From: Parabacteroides faecis
GTDB lineage: Bacteria; Bacteroidota; Bacteroidia; Bacteroidales; Tannerellaceae
Assembly: GCF_014647375.1 (NCBI RefSeq)
Contig: NZ_BMPB01000002.1
Location: forward strand, 372,001 to 436,000
DNA: 64,000 nucleotides
Direction: 5' to 3'
Under the pieces are notes generated by a model. That model was not told where the DNA came from and ran no database searches. It saw only the letters and a program-made list of their open reading frames with translations. The translations under genes and the position numbers were made by a program. This document shows positions 53,745-62,941 of the stretch, one piece after another (the stretch's first letter is position 1; the number at the start of each line of letters is the position of its first letter).

Positions 53745-54548
53745 ATGAATATAACGATTGGCAAGCCTTGGGCCGTTTGTGAAAAAGGCGGTAGACAAAA
53801 CAACGAGGATTCAATCTATCCGTTACCGGAAATGGTTAATTCCAATCAGAAATTATTTCTGGTTTGCGATGGTGTCGGCGGATCAGAGAAAGGAGAGATT
53901 GCCAGTTCGCTGGCTTGTGAATCTTTCCAGACTTTCTTTTCTACATTCCTGGACGATGAACCATCAGAAGAATTTATAAATAAAGCTATCAGATATACAG
54001 AAGCTCGTTTCGACGATTACGTAAATACCCATCCGGAGGCCAAAGGTATGGCTACGACACTGACGATGGTTTCAGTTGGGACATCCGGTGTGACATTAGC
54101 GCATGTTGGGGACAGCCGGATTTATCAATTCCGCCAGGGAGAGATCCTTTATCAGACTGAAGACCACTCGTTAGTCAATTCACTTGTCAAATTGGGAAAG
54201 ATAACTAAGGAAGAAGCATCGACCCATCCGCAAAAAAATGTTATTGTTCGTGCCATACAAAGTACGGAACATCCGACGGAAGCAGATGTGATCCTGTTAA
54301 AAGATATACAGGCTGGCGATTATTTTTTCATGTGTACGGATGGTGTATTGGAACGGTTGAAAAATGAGGACCTTTCTTATATTTTCTCAACCCATAATAA
54401 CCCGGAAGATATAAAAGATGCCATTATGGCATCCTGTTGCGGGAAGACCAGGGATAACTTTTCTTTTTATATTTTACCGGTTCAAAACGTTGGTGAATCT
54501 ATCGGAATAAAACAAAATATTCTCTCTTTCCTTTATTCTTTTATATAA
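53745..54548 (+). CDS. PP2C-type Ser/Thr phosphatase
   Basis: A 267-residue PPM-family phosphatase. GGRQNNEDSI and CDGVGGSEKG carry the metal-binding Asp (Asp42), AHVGDSRIYQF, TDGVLERL and GKTRDNFSFYIL the remaining metal sites. It should reverse phosphorylation by the kinase encoded 43 bases downstream. No regulatory domain; the terminal 20 residues are extra and hydrophobic. Confidence 0.93.
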   Translation: MNITIGKPWAVCEKGGRQNNEDSIYPLPEMVNSNQKLFLVCDGVGGSEKGEIASSLACESFQTFFSTFLDDEPSEEFINKAIRYTEARFDDYVNTHPEAKGMATTLTMVSVGTSGVTLAHVGDSRIYQFRQGEILYQTEDHSLVNSLVKLGKITKEEASTHPQKNVIVRAIQSTEHPTEADVILLKDIQAGDYFFMCTDGVLERLKNEDLSYIFSTHNNPEDIKDAIMASCCGKTRDNFSFYILPVQNVGESIGIKQNILSFLYSFI

Positions 54549-54591
54549 ATAACGTAATTTTGGCAGATTAAAAAGAGATACGCAATAAGTT

Positions 54592-56493
54592 ATGAATTTG
54601 CCAAACGGACATCTTCTTCAAAATAGAAAATATCGGCTTACTCATGTAGTTGGTCAGGGCGGCTTTGGTATAACTTACAAAGGCGTCTGGTTTACTGAGG
54701 TTAAAGGACCATTGGGAACGATCAAAACAGAAGTTCCTATATGTGTAAAAGAATATTTTTTTAAAGATTACTGTTATAGAGATCCTGATTCTTTTGAAGT
54801 TAAAGTTCATTCAGAAACAGGAAGGGCGCTTTTTGAGAAGTTTAAAGAGAAACTGATTAAAGAGGCTAAGATATTATCGGATGTTCATCACCCTCATATT
54901 GTCAATGTATTGGAAGTGTTTGAAGAAAATAACACGGCCTATATTGCTATGGAGTATATTTCCGGTAATAGTTTGAAATATATGATGGACAAGGAAGGCG
55001 TCTTGCCGGAAGCGAGGGTGCTCAGATATGTGCATCAGATAGGAGAGGCTCTTCAGTTCGTTCACGAGAAAAATGTTCTCCATCTGGATATAAAACCGAG
55101 TAATATACTGATCGACCAAAGTGGGAAAGCACGCCTGATCGATTTTGGTGTGAGTAAACGATATGATATTGAACAGCAGGAGACAAGTACGACCATGCTG
55201 ACTTTATCGAAAGGTTTTGCCTCTATAGAGCAGTATGATAATGAGGGTACACAAAATTTTTCGCCATGCCCGGATATTTATTCCCTGGGCGCAACTATGT
55301 ATAACCTGTTGACCGGCAAGATACCGACAGAATCTATTCTCCGTGCAACCCGTCCGTTGCCAGTTCCTAGAGAATTAAATCCGGCTATTTCTTCCAAGAC
55401 AGAAGCTGCAATAATCAAGGCAATGGAAATTGTTCCTGCTGACCGTTTTCAATCGGTGTCGGAGATGTTGGTAGCTTTGGACTTCCCAGAAGCGGAGGAA
55501 GAGGAAATAAAAAAAGATATATCTTCTCCGGAATATTTTGAGGAAGATGAAACGACGATTTTATTTACAACACGTTTACCCCAATCCAAGACGGATGAAG
55601 GAGATGAAACGGTATTGAATAATGTCGATCAGCCTTCAATACCTAAAAAGAAAAAAAGAAAAGTAACGTTAATATCTTTACTTATTATTATATTTGCAAG
55701 TATAGCTTCTGCATGGGTGCTGTTGGTACAACGAAATAAACCTGTACCTCCTGTTGTTGAAGTTCTGAATGCTGCTCCGAAAGGAAATAGCGATCCGGTC
55801 TCTGAAACGGTAGCTACTGATATTATTGAAAAGAACAATACGTCGGCAGTTGCTGAAGAAGAACCCAGAAATGGTTCTGATGAGAAAAATGTCGATAACC
55901 GGCAGACTTCGCAAGAGAAACCCGCTGTTAAGTCTGAAGTTACGACTTCACGAACAGATACGGCGAAACCTCCAAAGGAGCCAACGGTAAAAGATATTGA
56001 GAAAACAGTTGTTACACCATCAGTTCCTTCGGAAGAAGAGATCAATGCGGAGTTTGAAACATTGATTACTTCCGGTAAAAGTAAAATGGCGGACGCACAG
56101 GTTTCCAATGGTGCAGCCGATTTTGCAAAAGCTACGGAAGAAATTTCGGAAGCAGGTCTTGCTTTCAGTAAGGCTGCAAAGCTCAAAACGACGGATGAAC
56201 TTATTGACCTTATAGGAAAATGTAAAGTCAAAGAGGAGGAAATACTCCTTGCCGGTAGAAAAGCACAATATGAAGAAATAAAACCATTTGGTGATCTTAT
56301 GATCGTTCAGAAAAAGGATACGAAGAAGTACGGAGCCATTGATGCCAATGCAAGAGAACGGGTCAAATGCAAATATTTGGCGGCATACCGGACACAGCAA
56401 GGATATGGAGCGTTTGTCAGGGAAGATGAATTGTTCGATATTTATAATACCGAAGGTGTAATGATCAGTGAACGTTTACCAGATTATTATTAA
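54592..56493 (+). CDS. Membrane Ser/Thr kinase with HLD catalytic loop
   Basis: A 633-residue eukaryotic-like kinase. Gly loop GQGGFGITYKG, ATP-contact Lys53 in CVKEYF, catalytic loop HLDIKPSNIL with Asp166, and DFG at 184-186; KGFASIEQYDN replaces the APE region. The usual Arg of HRD is Leu, so it is a non-RD kinase and may not need activation-loop phosphorylation. A charged linker with DETVLNN and TTILFT, one helix near 358-380 and a Ser/Thr/Lys/Glu-rich extracytoplasmic segment lead to a C-terminal beta domain (YGAIDANARERVKC) resembling a WG-type repeat. Last 26 bases overlap the next reading frame. Confidence 0.93.
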   Translation: MNLPNGHLLQNRKYRLTHVVGQGGFGITYKGVWFTEVKGPLGTIKTEVPICVKEYFFKDYCYRDPDSFEVKVHSETGRALFEKFKEKLIKEAKILSDVHHPHIVNVLEVFEENNTAYIAMEYISGNSLKYMMDKEGVLPEARVLRYVHQIGEALQFVHEKNVLHLDIKPSNILIDQSGKARLIDFGVSKRYDIEQQETSTTMLTLSKGFASIEQYDNEGTQNFSPCPDIYSLGATMYNLLTGKIPTESILRATRPLPVPRELNPAISSKTEAAIIKAMEIVPADRFQSVSEMLVALDFPEAEEEEIKKDISSPEYFEEDETTILFTTRLPQSKTDEGDETVLNNVDQPSIPKKKKRKVTLISLLIIIFASIASAWVLLVQRNKPVPPVVEVLNAAPKGNSDPVSETVATDIIEKNNTSAVAEEEPRNGSDEKNVDNRQTSQEKPAVKSEVTTSRTDTAKPPKEPTVKDIEKTVVTPSVPSEEEINAEFETLITSGKSKMADAQVSNGAADFAKATEEISEAGLAFSKAAKLKTTDELIDLIGKCKVKEEEILLAGRKAQYEEIKPFGDLMIVQKKDTKKYGAIDANARERVKCKYLAAYRTQQGYGAFVREDELFDIYNTEGVMISERLPDYY

Positions 56494-56500
56494 TGTTTTT

Positions 56501-57442
56501 ATGAAGAGACTTTGGATACTTATCTTATTTGTTGTATTGCCGGGTTATATAATGGCACAACAATATACAGAATATAACAAGAAAGGCGATGAAGCAATGA
56601 AGCGCCAGGATTACAGGAATGCGACAATGTGGTATGAAGAAGGCGTTATGCAGTGTGATTCATACAGCATAGAGCAATTGACTACTATCTGGAAGCTCAA
56701 TAAAAAGATGCGTCCGTCTATGCGTAGCCTGATGAGTAAGTGTTTCGACTGTCTGAGAGATAAAGCTACAATAGATAGCGATTCGACTGCCATATCGCAA
56801 CTGATCCTTTATTATAAAGAAGGAATAGGTACTTTGGCAAATGAAGAACGTGCCAGAAGTTGGAGTAATCGCTTGGAAGAACTTCGCAGACCGGTGGAAT
56901 CGATAACTTATATCCCCCACCAGGAGAAAAAGCCCAGAGAACCCATGAAATTTTTTGTTGGTTATGCATTCTCTATCGAGGCTCCTTACGGCTTAACTGT
57001 AGGTGGCGTAGGAGAAAGGTTCGGTTGGTATGCACGGTTCAGGACGAATATGTCATTTGATAATTATACGGATAAATGTAAAGGAACAGATGAGTTTATC
57101 AGTTATCCGGAAAATACAGCTTTAAAGTTTACCAATAAGAAAAAAGTAAACTGCTTAACAGCTTCTGCCGGTCTTGTTGTTAAATGTACGCCGTGGTTGT
57201 ATACTTCTGTCGGTTTAGGATATGGGAAGCGGGAGTTGTTGTGTGAATATAATGCTACCAGTTGGGATGATATCAATATAAAAAATACGTATTGGGCAAA
57301 GAATATTGATCATTCGTATGAAGGTGTGATCGCTGATTTAGACTTTATGGTAAAGTTCGGTTCAATATTTGTTAGTGCCGGATGTAATACCTTGAATTTT
57401 AAATATGTGGATCTGAATGCAGGTTTAGGTTTATTCTTTTAA
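56501..57442 (+). CDS. Exported TPR-like plus beta-rich protein
   Basis: A 313-residue protein from ATG 56501 (MKRLWILILFVVLPGYIMAQ, signal peptide cleaved near Ala19-Gln20). Residues 22-130 form TPR-like helices (EYNKKGDEAMKRQDYRNATMWYEEGV), which are Bacteroidota-typical, followed by a beta-rich region with alternating aromatics (FFVGYAFSIEAPYGLTVGG, LYTSVGLGYGKRELL) ending in Phe-Phe, consistent with an outer-membrane barrel. No named family. It starts 8 bases after the kinase stop, so it may be the envelope target or the periplasmic partner of the kinase. Confidence 0.75.
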   Translation: MKRLWILILFVVLPGYIMAQQYTEYNKKGDEAMKRQDYRNATMWYEEGVMQCDSYSIEQLTTIWKLNKKMRPSMRSLMSKCFDCLRDKATIDSDSTAISQLILYYKEGIGTLANEERARSWSNRLEELRRPVESITYIPHQEKKPREPMKFFVGYAFSIEAPYGLTVGGVGERFGWYARFRTNMSFDNYTDKCKGTDEFISYPENTALKFTNKKKVNCLTASAGLVVKCTPWLYTSVGLGYGKRELLCEYNATSWDDINIKNTYWAKNIDHSYEGVIADLDFMVKFGSIFVSAGCNTLNFKYVDLNAGLGLFF

Positions 57443-57453
57443 CTGATAAGATT

Positions 57454-59694
57454 ATGAAACAATTATACTTCTTATTAACTATATTTTCTTTACTATTATC
57501 AGGTTGTTTGGAAGATCCGGATATGAATACCGGATTACAGAATGCATTGAAACCGGAGTTTGAAAAATTTAGTGGAGATGATATTACAAAGACGGCAACA
57601 ACGATTGTTGCTAAAGCTACTATAAAGAAAGAAAATGGGTCTCCGGTTACTGAACGTGGATTCCAATATTGGGAGGAGAACAGTACTAATATTCAAAAAG
57701 AAACTGATAAGGAAAAAGAAGGCAAAGGAACATATAGTTTAACTATGGACCAACTGATAGATGGTGCAACTTACATGATATGTCCTTATGCAATTAATGG
57801 TGTTGGTACCAGTTATGGAGATACAATTAAGGTTAATACAAATCGTGGAACTGGTCGAGTAAAGACAACGACAATAGAGGATGAAGCTATTAATGCCACT
57901 TCTGTGAATGTAAAAGGCATCATTGCTGAAAAAGGAGAGGGAGAATATGAAGATTATGGTTTCCGTTTATTTAATGCTGAAAAAGATACAACATTTAATA
58001 AGGAAAAGGGTGTAGAACTTCGGGATGATAGTGTTTTAGTATATACAATTGAAGGATTGGAGCCTAATACTGAATATTTCGTGGAAGCCTATGCAAAGAA
58101 TAAATTCGGAACATTTAGTTCTGATGGCAAAGTGAAATTCACAACAAAAGATGGTCTTCCTCAATTAGGAAGTATCAGTCTTAAGGAAGATGCAGGATAT
58201 GATTATGCAATTTTAAGAGCGGAACTGGTTTGTGAAGGAGATTCTGCAGTGAAAGAGTTCGGCTTTTGTTGGGGGACAGATAATAGAACTCCAGGAAGGC
58301 CCAATATTGAACAAGACGATACGGTCAGGGCCCTCTCATTGGATGCTGATAATTTCTTCGAAGCTACGATCAAAAATCTGAGTGCTGCAACAAACTACTA
58401 TGTGATTGCTTATGCAACCAACGCTTTCGGAACACGGTATAGTAATGATACGATCAGAGTGGTGACAAAGAGAGACCTTCCGACCATATTTCTCAATGAA
58501 TCTTCCACTTATGTCATAAGTGCCGGAGTTGTTACGATTGGTGGGGAACTGCAAAGTGAAGGAAAAACGCCTGTGAGTGAATTAGCTGTTTATTATTCTT
58601 CATCTACCAAAACTCCTGGTCCGGAAAACTATGAAGGGAAAAAGGAGTTTAAGACTACTGATCTGGATGAAAATAATAAGTTTACCGTTACTCTTGAGAA
58701 TATAAAAGGAGGAAAGGAATATTATGTCAGAGCTTATGCGACCAATGAATCCGGTTCGGCTCCAAGTAATGAGATTCAAAAATTTACTACCCCTTCCATC
58801 TTTGGAGAAGATTTGGCTACTTTCCCCGGGTCAGGGCGTGTTGAATTTTCTACCTTCTGTGTAAACAGTCAGATATATATTCTGGGAGGATATTCTGGTA
58901 CCGGATATATTAAAGAACTATACGGTTATAGTCCGAGTGTGAACAAATGGGCAGCATTGTCTTCTTACAATGAAAATGTGTATGGAGCTTCTGTCTGTAC
59001 CCAGGATGATCATGTTTATTCTGTCGGGGGAAGGACAAATTCAAAATGGTTTACAGAATTATATACTTACGAGAATAATTCTTGGTCTTCATTTGCTTCA
59101 ATGGATAGCAAAATGGAATGTATTTTCCCTACTAGCTTTGTTTATAAAGATTCAATCATTTTGATTGGAGGTGAAAGAGCTGTAACGGTTCCTGAAAGTA
59201 AAAGCAGTATGGAAGTGCAGGACACTATATATCGTTATGATATGGTCAATAAAGAATGGATTGGATGCGGTAATTTTCCAGTCCCTATAAAGTCTGGAGT
59301 TTCTATCACTTCCGGAGATAGTGTATTTGTTGGTTTGGGAAGTATCTCTAAAGATAATTCATATGAACGGGGATTGTGGCTTAATACCTCTGGTAACTGG
59401 GAGGATTGGGCTGAGCTGGCTGATGCACCGACCGGTATGGGAAATGTTAGTTCTGGTATTTTGTTCAAGGATTGTTTATACTATATAGATAATGCTGGCA
59501 TTATCTGGCGTTTTAGTTTAGCAACGAAAGAGTGGTCAAAAATGTCCAGCTTCCCTAGAAAACTGGATAACCCACCTGTCGATTATAGGATATTCCTGTT
59601 GGATGATACTATATACATTTTCCTGATCAATTATTACTATTCTTATTTGAAGATTTATGATCCTTTGTGGGATGTACCACAAGAACAGAAATAA
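57454..59694 (+). CDS. Surface lipoprotein with FN3-like and Kelch repeats
   Basis: A 746-residue lipoprotein (LLLSGC, Cys18). Four to five fibronectin-type or Ig-like modules with the recurring LEPNTEYFVEAYAKN / LSAATNYYVIAYATN / GGKEYYVRAYATNE motif cover about 35-440, then a Kelch-like propeller (FCVNSQIYILGGYSG, SVGGRTNSKW, ILIGGERA) to the C-terminus. Likely exposed on the surface and involved in binding. It follows the TPR/barrel gene by 11 bases and is last in the run. The next gene, cysE, begins 1 base after its stop. Confidence 0.85.
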   Translation: MKQLYFLLTIFSLLLSGCLEDPDMNTGLQNALKPEFEKFSGDDITKTATTIVAKATIKKENGSPVTERGFQYWEENSTNIQKETDKEKEGKGTYSLTMDQLIDGATYMICPYAINGVGTSYGDTIKVNTNRGTGRVKTTTIEDEAINATSVNVKGIIAEKGEGEYEDYGFRLFNAEKDTTFNKEKGVELRDDSVLVYTIEGLEPNTEYFVEAYAKNKFGTFSSDGKVKFTTKDGLPQLGSISLKEDAGYDYAILRAELVCEGDSAVKEFGFCWGTDNRTPGRPNIEQDDTVRALSLDADNFFEATIKNLSAATNYYVIAYATNAFGTRYSNDTIRVVTKRDLPTIFLNESSTYVISAGVVTIGGELQSEGKTPVSELAVYYSSSTKTPGPENYEGKKEFKTTDLDENNKFTVTLENIKGGKEYYVRAYATNESGSAPSNEIQKFTTPSIFGEDLATFPGSGRVEFSTFCVNSQIYILGGYSGTGYIKELYGYSPSVNKWAALSSYNENVYGASVCTQDDHVYSVGGRTNSKWFTELYTYENNSWSSFASMDSKMECIFPTSFVYKDSIILIGGERAVTVPESKSSMEVQDTIYRYDMVNKEWIGCGNFPVPIKSGVSITSGDSVFVGLGSISKDNSYERGLWLNTSGNWEDWAELADAPTGMGNVSSGILFKDCLYYIDNAGIIWRFSLATKEWSKMSSFPRKLDNPPVDYRIFLLDDTIYIFLINYYYSYLKIYDPLWDVPQEQK

Positions 59695-59695
59695 G

Positions 59696-60583
59696 ATGAA
59701 CAGAACTGATATTTTAAACCAGATACAAAAAAACGTTGAACGTTTATCGGCTTCCGATCTGCCGGAGTATAAATATATTCCGCTGCATCAGAAGCCATCA
59801 CCTTCCGTGCATTCTCTTCGGGAGGTGATGTTATTGCTACGGAAAGTGATCTTTCCGGGATTCTTTGGATCGGAGCAAGAGGCACAGGTAGATTCAATCC
59901 AATATTATACAGGTGTATATCTGGAGAAAATATACGATCTGTTACAGGAACAGATATACAATGGACTGTGTTTTGAAGTGGATCGTTGTTGCGACTCGAA
60001 AGATCGCGCTTCCCGGATAGCGATTGATTTTATAAATAAAATTCCTCATATAAAGTATTTGCTTTCTACAGATGTAAAGGCTATACTGGATGGAGATCCG
60101 GCGGCGAAGAGCCTTAGTGAAATAATTTTCTGTTATCCCGCCGTACATGCAATCCTTCATCAACGGGTAGCTCATGAGTTATTAAAGCTGGGTGTACCTG
60201 TTCTGCCGCGTATTATAACTGAGATGGCCCATTCCGAGACTGGTATCGATATTCATCCGGGAGCACAGATAGGAGAATATTTCAGTATCGATCATGGTAC
60301 GGGTATTGTTGTGGGACAAACTGCTATTATCGGTAACCACGTCCGTCTATATCAGGGAGTCACTTTAGGAGCCAAAAACTTTACGTTGGATGAAGAAGGA
60401 CTACCTATCGATGTTCCCCGTCATCCGATCATTGAAGATTATGTTACTATCTACTCCAATGCATCTATTCTCGGTCGTATCACGATCGGAAAAGGTTCGG
60501 TGATAGGGGGTAATATTTGGTTAACTCATAGTGTCCCACCAAACTCCAAAGTTCTTCAAACGCGAGCTGTTGAAGACAAATAA
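59696..60583 (+). CDS. cysE: Serine O-acetyltransferase
   Basis: A 295-residue enzyme from ATG 59696 (MNRTDILNQIQKNVERLS) that makes O-acetylserine for cysteine synthesis. An N-terminal helical region (about 1-150) is followed by the left-handed beta-helix with hexapeptide repeats: GIDIHPGAQIGEYFSIDHG, GIVVGQTAIIGNHVRLYQGV and VTLGAKNF, ending in LQTRAVEDK (landmarks HPGAQIGEY and VVGQTAIIGN). It is the EpsC/CysE long form. It starts almost at the stop of the surface lipoprotein, so transcription may read through. Confidence 0.93.
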   Translation: MNRTDILNQIQKNVERLSASDLPEYKYIPLHQKPSPSVHSLREVMLLLRKVIFPGFFGSEQEAQVDSIQYYTGVYLEKIYDLLQEQIYNGLCFEVDRCCDSKDRASRIAIDFINKIPHIKYLLSTDVKAILDGDPAAKSLSEIIFCYPAVHAILHQRVAHELLKLGVPVLPRIITEMAHSETGIDIHPGAQIGEYFSIDHGTGIVVGQTAIIGNHVRLYQGVTLGAKNFTLDEEGLPIDVPRHPIIEDYVTIYSNASILGRITIGKGSVIGGNIWLTHSVPPNSKVLQTRAVEDK

Positions 60584-60681
60584 ATCTTTTGTTTTTTTAG
60601 AACAAAACACGCCCGTAAATCAAACAGAAATACGTATGTTTGTGTCATACCCATGTGGTAATAATGCCTTAAATGTGTACG

Positions 60682-61083
60682 ATGATGAACAAAGTAAAAA
60701 CGTTAGATGACCTGCGGAAGATGCGTGAATCCTTACGTACCTCTCTTGATTTACGCGAGAAAAGTAATAATCCCGAGCAAATGGTTCAGATTAAGGTCGC
60801 TATGGCAACCTGTGGTATTGCTGCCGGAGCCAAAGAAGTAATGAGCTATTTTATTGAAGCCCTCGATCGGGAACGTGTAGATGCCCTAGTGACTCAAACT
60901 GGTTGTATGGGATATTGCTACGCGGAGCCTACTGTCGAGATCACAGTCCCCGGCAAAGAACCGATCGTATTTGGTCGCGTCAATAAAACCAAAGTAGACG
61001 AGATCATAACCAGTTATATCAAACAGGGTATTCTGATAGACGACATTATACCTGTCAACTATAACTCGGTTGGCCCAGAATAA
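60682..61083 (+). CDS. Thioredoxin-like 2Fe-2S subunit of the hydrogenase
   Basis: A 133-residue thioredoxin-fold ferredoxin (NuoE/HydC-like). Visible ligands are the Cys of MATCGIAAGAKE and the C-x3-C of TGCMGYC; the second Cys of the first pair, present as CGGTGC in the next protein's own 2Fe-2S domain, is Ala here. This C-G-I-A-A-G-A pattern is common in the small ferredoxins of anaerobic hydrogenase operons, so it is not a lone defect. ATG codons at 60673, 60682 and 60685 are all possible starts. Precedes the NuoF-like gene by 23 bases. Confidence 0.85.
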   Translation: MMNKVKTLDDLRKMRESLRTSLDLREKSNNPEQMVQIKVAMATCGIAAGAKEVMSYFIEALDRERVDALVTQTGCMGYCYAEPTVEITVPGKEPIVFGRVNKTKVDEIITSYIKQGILIDDIIPVNYNSVGPE

Positions 61084-61106
61084 AAACCAATACAAATTCT
61101 TACATA

Positions 61107-62900
61107 ATGGCACAATATAGCAACTATATCCTGGTGTGCGGCGGTACAGGCTGCCGTGCATCACAGAGCGAACTTATACTACAAAACCTGAAAGAGGCGG
61201 TCAGGCAAAACGGATTACAGGAAAGTGTACAGGTGATCCGGACAGGCTGTTTCGGCTTTTGTGAGAAAGGTCCGGTTGTAAAACTGATCCCGGATAATAC
61301 TTTTTACGTGCAGGTTACTCCCGAAGATGCGGATGATATCGTCAATGAACATCTGATAAAAGGTCGTAAAGTAGAGCGTTTACTCTATGTAAACCCGGAA
61401 ACGAACGAACTGATACTCGACTCCAAACATATCAATTTTTATAAAAAACAGTTACGTATAGCCTTACGTAACTGTGGTTTCATCAACCCTGAAAATATAG
61501 ATGAATATATTGCTCGTGACGGTTACATCGCCCTGGGGAAAGCGCTGACCGAAATGACACCTGAAGAAGTGATCAAAGAGATTATGGATAGTGGTTTGCG
61601 AGGCAGAGGCGGTGGTGGTTTCCCTACCGGATTGAAATGGCAGATTACCCGTAAAGTACAGGCACCACAGAAATATGTAGTCTGTAATGCCGACGAAGGC
61701 GATCCGGGAGCGTTCATGGACCGCTCCATCCTGGAAGGCGATCCGCACTCTATTGTCGAAGCAATGGCAATCAACGGATATTGTACCGGTGCCAGCAAAG
61801 GACTTGTCTATATCCGTGCCGAATATCCATTGGCAGTAGAGCGTCTGAAGATTGCTATAGACCAGGCGAAGGATTACGGATTCTTGGGTGATAACATTTT
61901 CGGTACAGACTTTTCTTTTGATATTCAGATACGTTATGGTGCCGGTGCTTTCGTCTGCGGAGAAGAGACGGCACTGATCCATAGTATGGAAGGATTGCGT
62001 GGGGAAGCCACGGTCAAACCTCCTTTCCCCAGTGAAAGTGGTTATAAAGGTTGTCCGACGAACGTGAACAACGTAGAGACTTACGCCAATATTCCCGTTA
62101 TCCTGCTGAAAGGAGCCAAATGGTTCAGCAGCATAGGTACGGAAAAGAGCAAAGGCACGAAAGTTTTTGCCCTGGCCGGCAAAGTGAACAACGTCGGACT
62201 GATTGAAGTTCCGATGGGAACGACACTGCGCGAAGTAATATTCGGTATCGGAGGAGGAATAAAAGACGGAAAGAAATTCAAAGCTGTACAAACCGGTGGC
62301 CCTTCCGGTGGCTGCCTGACAGAGAAGCATCTGGATCTACCGATCGACTATGACAATCTGATCGCAGCCGGTTCCATGATGGGATCGGGTGGAATGATCG
62401 TGATGGACGAAGACGATTGCATGGTAGCAATGGCCAAGTTCTATCTCGATTTCACGGTAGAAGAGTCGTGTGGCAAATGTGCCCCTTGCCGTATCGGAAA
62501 TAAACGTTTGCATGAAATGCTGCAGAAGATAACTTCGGGTAGAGGGAACATCGAAGATCTGGATAAACTGCGTAACCTCGCTATGGTAATAAAAGATACT
62601 GCTTTATGCGGTTTGGGACAAACATCACCCAACCCTGTTCTTTCTACCATGGATAACTTTTACGATGAATATCTGGCACATGTCGACGAACAACGCTGTC
62701 CTTCTCACCAGTGCCGCGAACTGACCCAGTACTTTATCAATCCGGAGAAATGTAAAGGTTGTACCATGTGTGCCCGCATCTGTCCGGTACATGCTATCAC
62801 TGGTAGCCGGAAAGTACCTCATACGATCGACTCGGAAATTTGTATCCGTTGCGGATCATGTATAGAGAAATGCAAGTTCGATGCTATTTATGTACACTAA
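61107..62900 (+). CDS. NuoF-like flavoprotein subunit of the hydrogenase (HydB-like)
   Basis: A 597-residue diaphorase subunit. N-terminal 2Fe-2S thioredoxin domain (VCGGTGCRASQ, RTGCFGFCEKG), FMN/NADH domain (GLRGRGGGGFPTGLKW, CNADEGDPGAFMD), an SLBB region, the 4Fe-4S motif CGKCAPCRIG, and two C-terminal ferredoxin clusters (CKGCTMCARICPVH, CIRCGSCIEKCK). This is the composition of HydB of bifurcating [FeFe]-hydrogenases and of formate/NADP reductases. Here it sits with HydA, so it should exchange electrons with NAD(H). Full length. Confidence 0.93.
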   Translation: MAQYSNYILVCGGTGCRASQSELILQNLKEAVRQNGLQESVQVIRTGCFGFCEKGPVVKLIPDNTFYVQVTPEDADDIVNEHLIKGRKVERLLYVNPETNELILDSKHINFYKKQLRIALRNCGFINPENIDEYIARDGYIALGKALTEMTPEEVIKEIMDSGLRGRGGGGFPTGLKWQITRKVQAPQKYVVCNADEGDPGAFMDRSILEGDPHSIVEAMAINGYCTGASKGLVYIRAEYPLAVERLKIAIDQAKDYGFLGDNIFGTDFSFDIQIRYGAGAFVCGEETALIHSMEGLRGEATVKPPFPSESGYKGCPTNVNNVETYANIPVILLKGAKWFSSIGTEKSKGTKVFALAGKVNNVGLIEVPMGTTLREVIFGIGGGIKDGKKFKAVQTGGPSGGCLTEKHLDLPIDYDNLIAAGSMMGSGGMIVMDEDDCMVAMAKFYLDFTVEESCGKCAPCRIGNKRLHEMLQKITSGRGNIEDLDKLRNLAMVIKDTALCGLGQTSPNPVLSTMDNFYDEYLAHVDEQRCPSHQCRELTQYFINPEKCKGCTMCARICPVHAITGSRKVPHTIDSEICIRCGSCIEKCKFDAIYVH

Positions 62901-62941
62901 ATAAGTTGACAGTGGATAATTGACAGTTGACAGAGAAGAAT

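Noticed and set aside
51797-59694. Type VI secretion regulatory block
   Set aside because: Kinase, phosphatase and FHA genes are present but no Tss structural gene, ClpV or Hcp.
61464-62330. 288-residue minus-strand reading frame
   Set aside because: Antisense to the NuoF-like gene, with no domain signature.
62901-62941. TTGACA-like boxes as sigma-70 promoters
   Set aside because: Bacteroidota primary promoters use TAnnTTTG; the repeats are in the 41-base gap of an operon and lack a -7 box.
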